From NCBI GenBank assembly GCA_000697335.1, contig JNEM01010240.1, positions 1 through 49,167 on the forward strand: a stretch of 49,167 nt of DNA, given 5' to 3'. Each line of letters starts with the position of its first letter. Within the stretch, counting starts at the first letter, position 1. Below are positions 14,478-25,385 of this stretch, piece after piece. The translations under genes were made by a program, and so were the position numbers. This DNA is from Conidiobolus incongruus B7586. Taxonomy: Eukaryota; Entomophthoromycota; Entomophthoromycetes; Entomophthorales; Conidiobolaceae. A model generated the notes under the pieces. It was not told the origin of the DNA. It ran no database searches and saw nothing but the letters and a program-made list of their open reading frames with translations.

Positions 14478-15585
14478 ATGATATATCGCAGATTGGGACG
14501 TAGTGGTCTCAAGGTTTCTGTTCTTTCCTTCGGTGGATGGTAATGATTTCCATTTTTTCATTGAATCACATCTAAGCCATTGATTTTTCTTGTATGTTAA
14601 CTGTCGGGAATACTGTTGATCAAGGTAGATTATTCAATACTATAGCTTTTGAAAATAAATTCACTCAATTTATTATAGTTCTTACCGATGAATTAATGAA
14701 AGTGGCTTTTAAAAATGGCATTAACTTCTTTGATAATGCTGAAGTTTACGCTCATGGTCAAAGTGAAATCATCATGGGTAAAGCTATCAAGAACAATGGG
14801 TTCAAACGTGAAGATTTGGTCATTTCTACTAAAATTTTCTTTGGTACTGGTGGTTGGGGTCCTAATGCCAGTGGCTTATCCAAGAAACATTTGATTGAAG
14901 GTGCTAATGCCAGTTTAAAGCGTCTTCAATTGGATTATGTCGATTTGATTTTTGCTCATCGTCCTGATCCTGAAGTTCCTATGGAAGAAATTGTTCGTGG
15001 ATTCAACTTCTTGATCAATCAAGGAAAAGTTTTCTACTAGAGCACCAGTGAATGGAATGCCCAGCAAATCACTGAAGCTCATAGCATTGCTTAAAGGTTG
15101 AGCTTAAAAGGCCCAGCTAAGGAGTAACCTCAATACAATTTGAAAAAGAGAAGATAAAAAAGTACTTATTCCCTTTTTTAAAAGCTCTGGCTTAAGGACC
15201 ACTATCTGGAGTCCTCTTGCCTCTGGTTTGGTCTTTTAACTGGTAAGTACAACAATGGCATTCCTGAAGGAAGTCGTTTAAGTGCTAAGGAAAGATATGC
15301 CACTATTCTTGCTGCTCAATATAATACACCCGAAGGACAAGCCAAGATTGAAAAGGTTCGTAAATTAGTTCCAATTGCTGAGAAACTTGGTTGTACCCTT
15401 GCACAATTATCCATTGCTTGGTGTGTCAAGAACCCCAATGTCTCCACTGTCATTACTGGTGCTTCTAAAGTTGAACAGCTTGAAGATAACTTGAAGTCTC
15501 TTGATATTGTTGATAAATTAACTCCTGAAATTCTTGAAAAAATTGAATAAATCTTCATATAATTAGGTCCGCTCGAAGCTTTTTT
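14478..15585 (+). pseudogene. Mosaic aldo/keto reductase pseudogene (psi-3)
   Basis: Exon 1 (14478-14539) keeps MIYRRLGRSGLKVS but has lost the first start codon of its relatives. The intron 1 acceptor is broken: TGTAGGTTAAC in the 38-kb gene reads TGTATGTTAAC here, near 14593. Exon 2 and intron 2 follow. Intron 2 happens to carry no in-frame stop, so an open frame runs from 14594 through exon 2, intron 2 and exon 3 to a TAG at about 15038-15040, where relatives have Trp (YWGTS). The segment 15040-15240 is full of stops and shifts, then 15239-15531 is nearly identical to the intact 17.7-kb gene. The C-terminus ends early: CAA to TAA near 15548, and the PTPVPNFRG tail is destroyed. Not expected to make an enzyme. 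Confidence 0.9.
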
Positions 15586-17671
15586 AATCAATATCTATCA
15601 CTGTATATAAACCAACATTAAATAATGTTTCAATCTTTCAATTAGTCTATCCCCTTTAGATTAGTATAATTTTATATGAAGTAATTAAAATCAAATAAAA
15701 ATTACTACTATATATATAAACTGTTTGATTTGATGTCAATGTATAAATTATTAATTCTCGCTGTAAATCTATGAATATTATATAGCAACACTATAATTAT
15801 TCTTTGATGAAATGTTCCACTTATTATTGATTGTTTCAAGTTGTTATAGTACATATCATATCAAAACATGATTGCTCTTGGTGTTTAAATATACTCTATC
15901 CAATCAAAATCTTAAAAAACTCAAATTTAAAATTCAATCAATAAAATTGTTGGTACTTGATAGTTGAATAGGGATATTTATTAATTGTTCTGTGAATTTA
16001 GCTATATTTTAAAAATATTAGATTGTATGAAATTGAAGTAGACTATCGCATTGATCCTATAAATTATTTTTATATTCCAATATTCTATATTAGCCTATAT
16101 ATCAAAGTATATTAAAAGTTTGAAATTTGACCATTAAAAATGCTTTTTTTCTCTCAGACATTAAAATGGAATTTATTTTAGATTTTCTAGTCTTATTCCT
16201 TTGAAAGCTTAATTGTAGAATGTCAATTTAAAAATATTAATAGCGATTACAAAGTAGGGATTGATTAACTTTAATTTTCTCTCTCTTTTTAAATAATTCA
16301 AGCTATCCTTACAAATTAAAAAAATTACATTATATTTATAGTTTAATTTAAAATTAACTTAAAATGATATCATTGAAAAATATCTGTGGAATGGATAAAT
16401 AAGTATGCTTGATGATTTAGAAAATTCGTCATCACTCTTAAAATCGTAGTGAATTTGTGATTTAAACCATTGAAAATTTGAAAGACAAATTTATCATGTA
16501 ATTGAATTAAATATATTCTTTTATTCAACCATTTATTAAGATTTGGAATTTTATTCAATAAATTTTTTAGAATATATACGACATTAAGTTAAAAAATCAT
16601 ATTATCACACTAAATCATCAAAAATATAAGGTTAATTATTTAATACACTGGAGACAAGATATAATTTTGGAATTTATCAAATAGACTAATAATCATTTGA
16701 TTATGAATATGAAATATAATATACAAAAATATCATCTGCATTCCTCTACTCTATATAATAGATATGGAAATCTTAAATAATATAATATAAATTTAAATAG
16801 ATATATAAGTATGCGTATTTTAATATATTTCAAACTCAATTACAAGTTGATTGAAACTATAATACTCATTGGACTGATATAATATATATCCATATATATG
16901 ATAAAATCATATCAATATAAAATTGAAATATCATATATCAAGAACTATAACTATCTAAATGATTAAACATGTAGGTATATTATATCAAACTAATAACAAG
17001 AAATAGTTACAATTAATTTATATTTATTCAGATTTTTTTACCTTTATGATATTATAAAAATTAAATATTTGGTGGAGTTTAACTTTGAATAAAACCAAAC
17101 AGGTTTAATCAAATATATTTAATTGAATATATTTGATTAAATATCAATTAATGTTTTTTTACTGAATCAAATCCATTAAATTTTTTATACAATTTGAAAA
17201 TGACTTTTCCATGAGAAAACTAATATTTGAATAGTTGAAAAATTAAAGAAAAATATAAAGTGATTAGAATAATAGTAATTATAAATTGATAATGTAACTT
17301 TTGTTATCACATTATTTAATCATTATTAGTTTTTTCTATTATATAATAGTACTAATGGTATCTCCATTCTAAACTTTTTAGATATTTTTGGAAATTTATT
17401 CAATTACTATATATTCAAGAAATATAAAGTCAAGTCATCAAAAATAATGTAACTAATAGTATTATAAAATATATTTTAGAATACTGTAATTGAAATCTTT
17501 GCGATTTTAAAAATTATGTCCATGTTGGTCAGACTGTTTCAAAAAAATTATAACTATAATTGGAGAGATGACATCAAGAGTTGATACTTAACATATTTGA
17601 TTAGTAATTACTAATTGATTCCCGAAATTAATGTTAATGTTAAATGATTTCCCAATTAATATAAAATCGAG
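15586..17671. other. Intergenic, no gene seen
   Basis: A+T-rich sequence. A 62-codon open frame on the minus strand near 16370-16558 has no family resemblance and no convincing start context. The last 150 bases form the promoter region of the reductase gene at 17745. Confidence 0.5.
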
Positions 17672-17680
17672 TATATAAGG
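17672..17680 (+). promoter_or_regulatory. TATA box of reductase copy b
   Basis: TATATAAGG about 65-73 nt before the ATG at 17745. Just upstream, TTTCCCAATTAATAT followed by ATCGA resembles the sequence upstream of the 38-kb copy (TTCCCAAATTATATT then ATCGA), suggesting a promoter shared by this subtype. Confidence 0.5.
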
Positions 17681-17744
17681 ATGACATGGGTTAATTAACA
17701 GTACAGAGTATTGAATAAATTCAAATAGAAAAATAACATTGAAA

Positions 17745-18878
17745 ATGACCAAAATGATTTATCGCAGATTGGGACGTAGTGGTCTCAAGGTTTCTGTCCT
17801 CTCCTTTGGTGGATGGTAGTTCATGCTATTATTAATAATATTCATTATCATATTAATCATAATATTGCTTGTTATAGGTTGACCGTTGGTAACACTGTCG
17901 ATCAAGGTAAGCAATATAATATTCTAAAACACTACGATTGAATCTAATATATCTTCTGCAGCTTTGACTGATAAGTTAATGAAGGCTGCTTTTGACAATG
18001 GTATCAATTTCTTCGATAATGCTGAAGTTTACGCTCATGGTCAAAGTGAAATCGTCATGGGTCAAGCTATCAAGAACAATGGTTTCAAGCGTGAAGACAT
18101 CGTTGTTGCTACTAAGATTTTCTTTGGTACTGGTGGTTGGGGTCCTAATGCCAGTGGCTTATCCAAGAAACATTTGATTGAAGGTGCTAATGCCAGTTTA
18201 AAGCGTCTTCAATTGGATTATGTCGATTTGATTTTTGCTCATCGTCCTGATCCTGAAGTTCCTATGGAAGAAATTGTTCGTGGATTCAACTTCTTGATCA
18301 ATCAAGGAAAAGCTTTCTACTGGGGCACCAGTGAATGGAGTGCTCAACAAATCACTGAAGCTCACACGATTGCCCAAAGATTAGGTTTAGAAGGTCCTGT
18401 TATGGAACAACCCCAATACAATTTATTCGAAAGAGAAAAGATGGAAAAAGAATACCTTCCCATCTTCGAAAACTTTGGTTTGGGAACTACTATCTGGAGT
18501 CCTCTTGCCTCTGGTCTTTTGACTGGTAAGTACAACAATGGCATTCCTGAAGGAAGTCGTTTAAGTGCTAAGGAAGGATATGCCACTATTCTTGCTGCTC
18601 AATATAATACACCCGAAGGACAAGCCAAGATTGAAAAGGTTCGTAAATTAGTTCCAATTGCTGAGAAACTTGGTTGTACCCTTGCACAATTATCCATTGC
18701 TTGGTGTGTCAAGAACCCCAATGTCTCCACTATCATTACTGGTGCTTCTAAAGTTGAACAGCTTGAAGATAACTTGAAGTCTCTTGATATTGTTGATAAA
18801 TTAACTCCTGAAATCCTTGAAGAAATTGAGCAAATCTTCCAAACTAAGCCCACTCCCGTGCCCAATTTCAGAGGATAA
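17745..18878 (+). CDS. Kv-beta-like aldo/keto reductase, copy b (intact, three exons)
   Basis: Exons 17745-17815, 17878-17906 and 17962-18878 (71, 29, 917 nt); introns 62 and 55 nt; 338 residues. The N-terminus MTKMIYRRLGRSGLKVS followed by LTVGNTVDQALTDKLM defines the second subtype, shared with the 38-kb gene and psi-3. The catalytic tetrad is Asp52 (FFDNAE), Tyr57 (AEVYAHG), Lys85 (VATK) and His127 (FAHRPD). MEQPQYNLFERE and WSPLASGLLTGKYN are typical of the AKR6 beta-subunit group, and IITGASKVEQL forms the cofactor loop. The protein has no signal peptide or membrane segment, so it is likely cytosolic. Long blocks of exon 3 are identical to psi-3, which this gene has probably overwritten in part by conversion. 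Family is certain; substrate is unknown. Confidence 0.95.
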
Positions 18879-19354
18879 ATATTAAGTTGTAAATTTTAAT
18901 TCACTTTAATAAATCATTTTGCTTCATCTTTGAATTAGTGTTGTCAACATTATATTCGACAAACTTATTATTAAATATCAATAATATATATTATTCTAAT
19001 TGTAGTTTTTATTTCCTTAATATATCATTTGTAAAAAATTTAATTACACCAATAGATAACCAAAATACTGTATTCAAAAATGAAGAAGAATATAACAAAC
19101 TATATTTACGATCAATTAACTTTTCAATATACCCTCTACAATATAATATTATTATTAATCAAAAATCAGAAATCATTTTATTTCTGATTTATTAATTAAA
19201 CAATAACATTGAAGAGATTATCCCATAAATAAATTTTCAAAAATTATAATAGATAAATTTCCTCACTAAATTCTAATTTAATTCAGCTTTTTCAGTATTA
19301 ATCCTAATATTATCCATTTACACTTGAATATAATATAAGTAATTTTAATGCAAT
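18879..19354. other. Short intergenic region between reductase copy b and RRP36
   Basis: About 475 nt, A+T-rich. It must hold the 3' end of the reductase transcript and the RRP36 promoter. The 85-codon open frame near 18938-19195 is low in complexity and is not believed. Confidence 0.5.
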
Positions 19355-20129
19355 ATGAGTTCGAATACGACCACTAAAACTAAACAGTCTAAAAAAGAGT
19401 AATTCAACCAAAGAAATATCATTGATAAAATGAATAATTAATTATTTAAATTAGACCCACTTTTATGAGTGCCAAAAAACCAGTTAGTAGGCTAAGACAA
19501 GTTGTTGAAGTACCCAAAAAAGTAAATATCAAATACACAAAATTATGTGATATAAATTGATAATTTTTTTTAAATTAGACAAGTAGAGATCCCCGTTTTG
19601 AGCATATATCAGGAAAATTTAACGAAGATTTATTTAAAAAGAGTTATGCATTCGTAGACGAGATAAAAAAACAAGAATTGAAAGAATTGAGAAAGGAACT
19701 AAATAAGACTAAAGATGCACAATTGAAGAGTGAATTGAAGAAAAAATTAGAAGCTGAAGTAATTATACTACTATTAGACATTGAAAGGACTTTTATTAAC
19801 ATTATCATGCAGTTGACAAAACAAAATATTGAGAAACAGAAGGAAGAAAAACAAGTGCTGAAGAGGGAGTTACGTAAGAATGAAATGAAATTAATTAAAC
19901 AGGGGAAGAAACCTTTCTTCTTAAAGAAATGTAATTTTAATATTTTACTATTTCATAATTTTATAGTTAATGTTACTATTTAGCCCATATTAAACAAATT
20001 GAATTAACTAAGAAATTCAACGAAATGAAGGGTAAAGTTAATATCGATAAATTGATGGAGAAGAGGAGGAAACGTAATGCTAATAAGGATCACAAAGCTC
20101 TTCCCTTTAAAAGAAGACAAACTGAATAA
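19355..20129 (+). CDS. RRP36: rRNA biogenesis protein RRP36
   Basis: Reconstructed from five exons: 19355-19398, 19455-19521, 19579-19758, 19813-19930 and 19984-20129. Introns are 56, 57, 54 and 53 nt and the product is 184 residues. Rrp36 is a nucleolar component of the SSU processome needed for early pre-rRNA cleavages that release 18S rRNA. The family signatures are all present in order: PTFMSAKKPVSRLRQVVEVP, then SRDPRFEHISGKFNEDLF with KKSYAFVDEI, then a highly charged coiled coil (ELRKELNKTKD, ELKKKLEAE), QGKKPFFLKKS, and the basic tail EKRRKRNANKDHKALPF. The third intron (19759-19812) is 54 nt with no stop, so retention would insert 18 residues; family alignment favours splicing. The start is the ATG at 19355; exon 1 is supported by how cleanly it joins the conserved exon 2. 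Confidence 0.9.
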
Positions 20130-21337
20130 TTTACCCTTTCAATTGGCTTATATTGTACTTAGTATTATATTTTATAGATTTAATATTATCACCATTTACA
20201 ATAAAAATACTAATATTTTTATTTATGGATTGATTATTGAGTATGCTAGTAATTATGGTTATTATATTTTAAGTTCAAATAAATTATATTTCAATTTTTC
20301 CAATTAATATCAGCTATTTTTAAAATACTAACAAACAACAACCTTGATTGCAATAGAATCATATAATACTCAACTTATTTAATGTATCTTGAAATCATTT
20401 ATAATCTTTAAATTTTCATTTATTTGTATCAAATCATATAACATGCATATGATTTAAATATATTGAATATTGACATATTTTGAAATTCAAGTGGAAAAGT
20501 ATATTAATAAATAGGTTATGAGTATGAAATATCATAATTGTTAATAATGGAATCAATTTTTGTGAAATTTTATTAAGTCCAAATAACTATCCAAAATCAG
20601 TAATTTAAATAAAATCTTAATATGTTTTTCAATAATTGTTATCATATCAAATATTATAGAAATAGTTTATATTATTTTCAATTCAATATATAATATCTAG
20701 AAGCTTTTTTCACTTATGAGGAAAGTAAAAATTTAAATATAGTTCAAATTGAAGAGTAATTAGCATTAAATGATGAAATAATATCAGTTCAAAAGTACTA
20801 AGTATTATACACATTTTCCTGATAGCTTTGTCTCCAGCTTATGCAATAATTAAATTTGATTAAAATTAATTCATCTAACAATGTTTCAGTAACAATAAAT
20901 TTGGAAAAATTTATGATATCAACTAATATATCTGATTATATTTTTTGAAGAATATATGAATTAATATATGCTACAAGGATGTACTTTGGAAACCATGTTT
21001 TAGAGCTTTGGAATTATTATGACTTTGCTTCAATTAACCAAACAGTTAAATCTGTACCTAGCTTCTAATATGTGATATAATTAATATCATTTTCTAACTC
21101 ATTTTATGTATTTTTAATTGATATTGAATGGATATTTTTGAAGAATTTTAATTTGTAATTCTATAAAAATATATATATGAACAAGATTTAATTTTTGTTT
21201 AATTGAAATGTCACCTGTTTCAAGTATAAAATATTCGCAAATGTTCAGAAAATATTCTATGAAGTGAAATTTATGGAATTCGGAGATTTATTTTGAAATA
21301 ATAATACTTGTCTAGTATATTATATTGTAGTTAACGA
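20130..21337. other. Intergenic, no gene seen
   Basis: A+T-rich sequence downstream of RRP36. No coding frame, RNA gene or repeat family was recognised. Confidence 0.5.
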
Positions 21338-21621
21338 GATAGTAACCCGCTTGACCAACTTCACCTCGCAGCCTATTACTATATGAAAATATAGCTCCGG
21401 AATACCCGTGACACCACTTCAAGGTCTCATTTTTTCGAAGATCTAATATACTTCTTTATACCACTCGCGGCTGACCACTAGTCTATAAAAGAATCATTGT
21501 CGGGATACATCTTCATCACCTTCGGTCTTCTTTGGAGCCCATTAAACTTTAAAAAACCCTAATAAAACACCTTAACTCAAACAACCGAACAAACTGCGAG
21601 CAAGCTAACCCCTTTCCTATC
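21338..21621. ncRNA. Candidate structured non-coding RNA (strand unresolved)
   Basis: A 284-nt island clearly richer in G+C than the surrounding intergenic DNA, with no open frame. Complementary segments nest around a common centre: 21338-21342 with 21617-21621 (GATAG/CTATC), 21349-21353 with 21601-21605 (GCTTG/CAAGC), 21365-21371 with 21594-21600 (CTCGCAG/CTGCGAG), 21395-21398 with 21534-21537 (CTCC/GGAG), and 21405-21408 with 21501-21504 (CCCG/CGGG). A local hairpin at 21379-21394 has a six-pair stem and, on the plus strand, a GAAA (GNRA) loop. This architecture suggests a folded RNA of the size of RNase P, RNase MRP, SRP or a similar RNA. I could not match conserved cores of any of them with confidence. 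Runs of six T on both strands argue against a simple Pol III transcript. It could also be an unrelated regulatory region. Confidence 0.4.
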
Positions 21622-23098
21622 ATTAACTTTCTACTAGAAATTGCTGAAATCACAAAATTAATGTTTGAATTATTATCTAATTGGAGACAAATTGAAAAAT
21701 TAAAGGAATAAAATTCAATAAAGTGTGTAAATTAATTGAATTTTATGTGGTTCCAAAAAATGACAATATCATCCAAAATTCTGCAATTCTATACTGAAAT
21801 TAATTATTTACTTTCTTTTGTGTTCTTAGTTGGCAACCACTATAAAACTTCTCAAATAATCCACTATGTAAATTGATTAAATATATAATATTAGCTAACC
21901 CTTTTACTTCATTTTATTTCACTATATGATTTGCCATCAATCCTTAACGACTCATCAAAATATTTTTTTTCTTTCGATCACTACTAGGATTTATTTCCTA
22001 ATTAAGCAATGCCGTTTTTATAATTCTTAATTTGGATAAAACAAGCCAAAATCATGATGACCAATATTGAATCAAATTAAAATTGTATTATTTTTGAAAT
22101 ATAAAAAATTCCAATATTTTGATTTTTTTTATTAATATTAAAACTAAATTTTATAATATTATTTTTAATATGTAAATAATTATACTTTTAAATATATAGC
22201 TAATAATTTTAAATTGAATAAATATTTGTGTAAACTATCACATTTATAAATTTTAATATTATAATTTAAGTTAATGTTTTGATTTCTTTCTGATAAATAG
22301 ATTATTATTGCATATTATATTAATAAATGGGTTCTTAGTTGATTTTTTCTAGTGAATATTGCAGTTTATTCATTTTTCTTATATATTTGATGATTGTCAC
22401 ATTCAATAAGGAACTTGTTTTAAAAAATTTATAGATACAATTAAAAAATATTATTGGTTGTAATATCTATTGGTAGATATTCGATATTTTTATAATTATT
22501 TATATTTTTTTCAAAAACAGAGTATTTTATAATATATCACTATTTATAGATATCTTATCTATGTCTTTGCTCTAAAAAGTAAAAACCTATTTATTGCAAT
22601 TAATTTCTATAACGTTAAATTTACTATTATAATTAATATTTTTGAGTTTTATTGTTTATTGGTAGATTTGCTAGTCGCTTTTTTAATTGTTAAGATTGAG
22701 TTGGTTAAATGGAAAAATAATGGGAATAGTGCAGGGATTTGAACTTTCTCATCATAGGGTTGTAACCCTCGTGATTTTTCTTAAATCGTTTGTGTTAGAT
22801 AGTTTAAGCTTTTAAGATAATTTTAGTGTATGGTTCCAAAATTGATTTTTCATCAATTTTCTTTTCAAGCCATCTATTATTGCATTTTTTCAACTTATAT
22901 TGAACTGATTTTTAAATTGAATAAAGCCAAAATATATATTTTCAAGTCCTAATCATATCCCACAATCAAAACACCAATATAGAGTGACTATGGTAATTAA
23001 TTTGACAAACTGTTATCTTTCCAGTATAATATTCATAAATACCAAAAAATCCAATCACATTAAAAAAATCCTAATCCCACTGAAATCATGATTAAATG
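21622..23098. other. Intergenic, no gene seen
   Basis: A+T-rich. A tRNA-like patch near 22725-22800 was examined and rejected. The last few hundred bases are upstream sequence of the aminotransferase gene, with a rise in C and A content from about 23030. Confidence 0.5.
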
Positions 23099-23105
23099 TG
23101 ACTCA
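23099..23105 (+). promoter_or_regulatory. Gcn4/Cpc1-type site upstream of the aminotransferase
   Basis: TGACTCA within GTGACTCAT, a perfect match to the fungal RTGACTCAY element of general amino-acid control, about 140 nt before the BCAT start codon. Known Gcn4/Cpc1 targets include branched-chain amino-acid genes, so position and target fit. The same 9-mer occurs at 8655 with no gene nearby, so chance is not excluded. Confidence 0.55.
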
Positions 23106-23244
23106 TCTTAATCAACCAAATCGTCAACCCTATTTAAATTCAGTTGAGAATGATGAAATGTATCAATTCTTAAATTAAACATATACATTCAATCGATCAC
23201 AAGCCATTTATAATACTAAATAGATATAATTACTTTTGATTATA

Positions 23245-24730
23245 ATGGGTTCAGCAAATGATAATAACAGCAATTTAAAATCTTCTAGTGAACAAGTAGC
23301 TAATCATACAAATTCTGAATTGAGACCCTTGAATGTAAGTAACCTAAATTTAGACTTTTATATTATATTTTTTTTTCAATTTAATGTTTTACACAAAATA
23401 TATATTTTTGATCCTCAAAATATTAATGGATATATGTAAGAACTCGATACAGATTCGATTATTCTATACTTGATCATTTATTTTCAATGACACTGGGAAT
23501 AATTTCTTGATCTATAGTGAAAATCAATTTGAATTATATATCTTAATACTTCGGTCATAGTCATATATCTTCTTTTGATAACATTATTATTCATATAATC
23601 TTCAATGATTTACTAATTAAATTTTAAACGAATAGGCTGCTGATCTCAAAATTACAAAAACCACCAACCCTAAACCACTTAAACCTAACCAAGAATTACT
23701 CTTTGGGGATTCCTTCTCTGACCACATGTTCGAAGTAGATTGGCATAGTGAGAAAGGATGGTCCAACCCAGAAATTAAACCTTACCAACCTCTCGTCCTC
23801 GACCCCAGTTCAATCGTCTTCCACTATGCATTCAGTTGCTTTGAAGGTATGAAAGCTTATAAAGGTGTGAATGGCGAAATTAGACTCTTCCGTCCCGATT
23901 TGAATATGGCCCGTCTCAATCGCTCTGCTGAACGTATTGCTTTACCTACCTTTGACGGGGATCAGTTGATTGAATGTATTAAAAAGTTAGTAAAATTGGA
24001 AGAACGCTGGATTCCCAGCGAAAAAGGATACTCCCTCTATATTCGTCCCACTTTGATCGGTACTCAAGAATATATTGGTGTTGCTCCTTCCAATAAGGCC
24101 AAGTTGTTTGTCATCCTTTCTCCAGTAGGCCCTTATTACAAAACTGGATTCAAAGCTGTATCGCTTTTGGCTACTTCATCGTTCATCCGTGCCTGGCCAG
24201 GTGGTACTGGTAATACCAAGGTTGGTGGTAACTATGCTCCTGGTATCAAACCCCAAATCCATGCCAACCAAAAGAACTGTGCTCAGAACTTGTGGTTGTT
24301 TGGCCCTGAAGAATATTTGACGGAAGTAGGTACTATGAACTGCTTCATTTACTGGAAGAATGAAGAAGGCGAACTTGAACTGGTCACACCTCCCCTTGAC
24401 GGTACTATTCTCCCAGGCGTTACACGTCAATCGATCTTAGAATTGGCCAAGTCGTGGGGTGAATTTAAAGTGTCAGAGCGCCTTGTTACTATCCACGATA
24501 TCAAACGCGCCATTAACGAGAAGAGATTGTTAGAAATGTTTGGATCTGGAACAGCGTGTATTGTTTCACCTATCAAGGAGATTGTCTACAATGACGAAAG
24601 CTTGCAAATTCCTTTAGACCCTGATAACCCAGAAAGTCAAGCAGGACCTATTGCTACAAGATTTAATAACACTATCTTAAGTATACAATATGGTGAAATC
24701 CCTCACGAATGGTCCGTTATCGTTGATTAA
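23245..24730 (+). CDS. BCAT: Branched-chain amino-acid aminotransferase (class IV, PLP)
   Basis: Two exons, 23245-23334 and 23636-24730, joined in phase 0 by a 301-nt intron with donor GTAAGT, branch-like TTACTAATT at about 23610 and acceptor ATAG. The product is 394 residues. It transfers the amino group between leucine, isoleucine or valine and 2-oxoglutarate. The PLP lysine is Lys225 in GGTGNTKVGGNYAPG. Other signatures are FEGMKAYKG, IRLFRPDLNMARLNRSAER, LYIRPTLIGT and EYLTEVGTMNCF. The C-terminal GTACIVSPI has one cysteine where human enzymes have a redox CXXC pair, as in yeast-like enzymes. The first exon adds 30 polar residues (MGSANDNNSN...) with no basic amphipathic helix, so I infer a cytosolic enzyme. 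The intron is about five times longer than the other introns here. Confidence 0.95.
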
Positions 24731-25385
24731 AATTTGATTTGTCAATATGAATTAGGATGATCAAACTCAAAATGACTATTAAATATGATCCATTCATACA
24801 ACTTCTCAAGTCATTCATTATCATTTAAATGACTTTTTAGGATTTAATAAATATATATATATACATATAATTTAATATTAAAGAGTATATTAAAAATTCT
24901 TTATGAGATCAAACCCAAAAATGATGTTAAGATAATTTGATATGTGATAATTATTATTATTAACAATTTTTGAAATTTATCAATAAATACTAAACTTATT
25001 TTGTGACGAGAAATCAAAGCGCTATTTAGGCGAGCACAATACTTCATACTGCTTCAATACTACAATGACTTGAAAGAAAAATTGATCGAGCAATTGAATT
25101 AGTCCAGTTTATATAACTAAATTATGTTATCATTTTCTATTAAGTTGCTTTGATTAATACAGAATATGTCATTTCAATATTTGCCTATATTTTTGTCATT
25201 TTAAAAATTTTATTATTCCTTGTATAGCAAACTTTCAATTCACCATTTTTCATTAATCCTAAATCTATATTTTACCAAATATACAAATTTTATAAATATT
25301 TTCATTTTTTATTATTAATAAATATGTCATTATATATTCAATAAAAATTGAATGAAAAAATTACTTTGATTTGGATTAATTGTAT
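24731..25385. other. Intergenic between convergent genes
   Basis: About 650 nt between the tail-to-tail aminotransferase and dioxygenase genes. Only A+T-rich sequence, including a short TA run near 24852, is seen. Confidence 0.5.

Noticed and set aside
18938-19195. 85-codon open frame downstream of reductase copy b
   Set aside because: Low-complexity Asn/Ile/Tyr-rich translation of A+T-rich DNA, with no homology visible and no splice support.
21555-21566. ACCCTAAT inside the structured island as a telomerase RNA template
   Set aside because: It covers little more than one TTAGGG repeat, while a template needs about one and a half, and the position near one end does not fit.
22725-22800. tRNA-like patch on the minus strand with a TTCAAATCC word and an AGGGTTACAACCCT hairpin
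   Set aside because: The loop would be 4 nt instead of 7, the T-stem does not pair, and no matching 5' acceptor strand lies at the right distance. It is chance or a very old relic.
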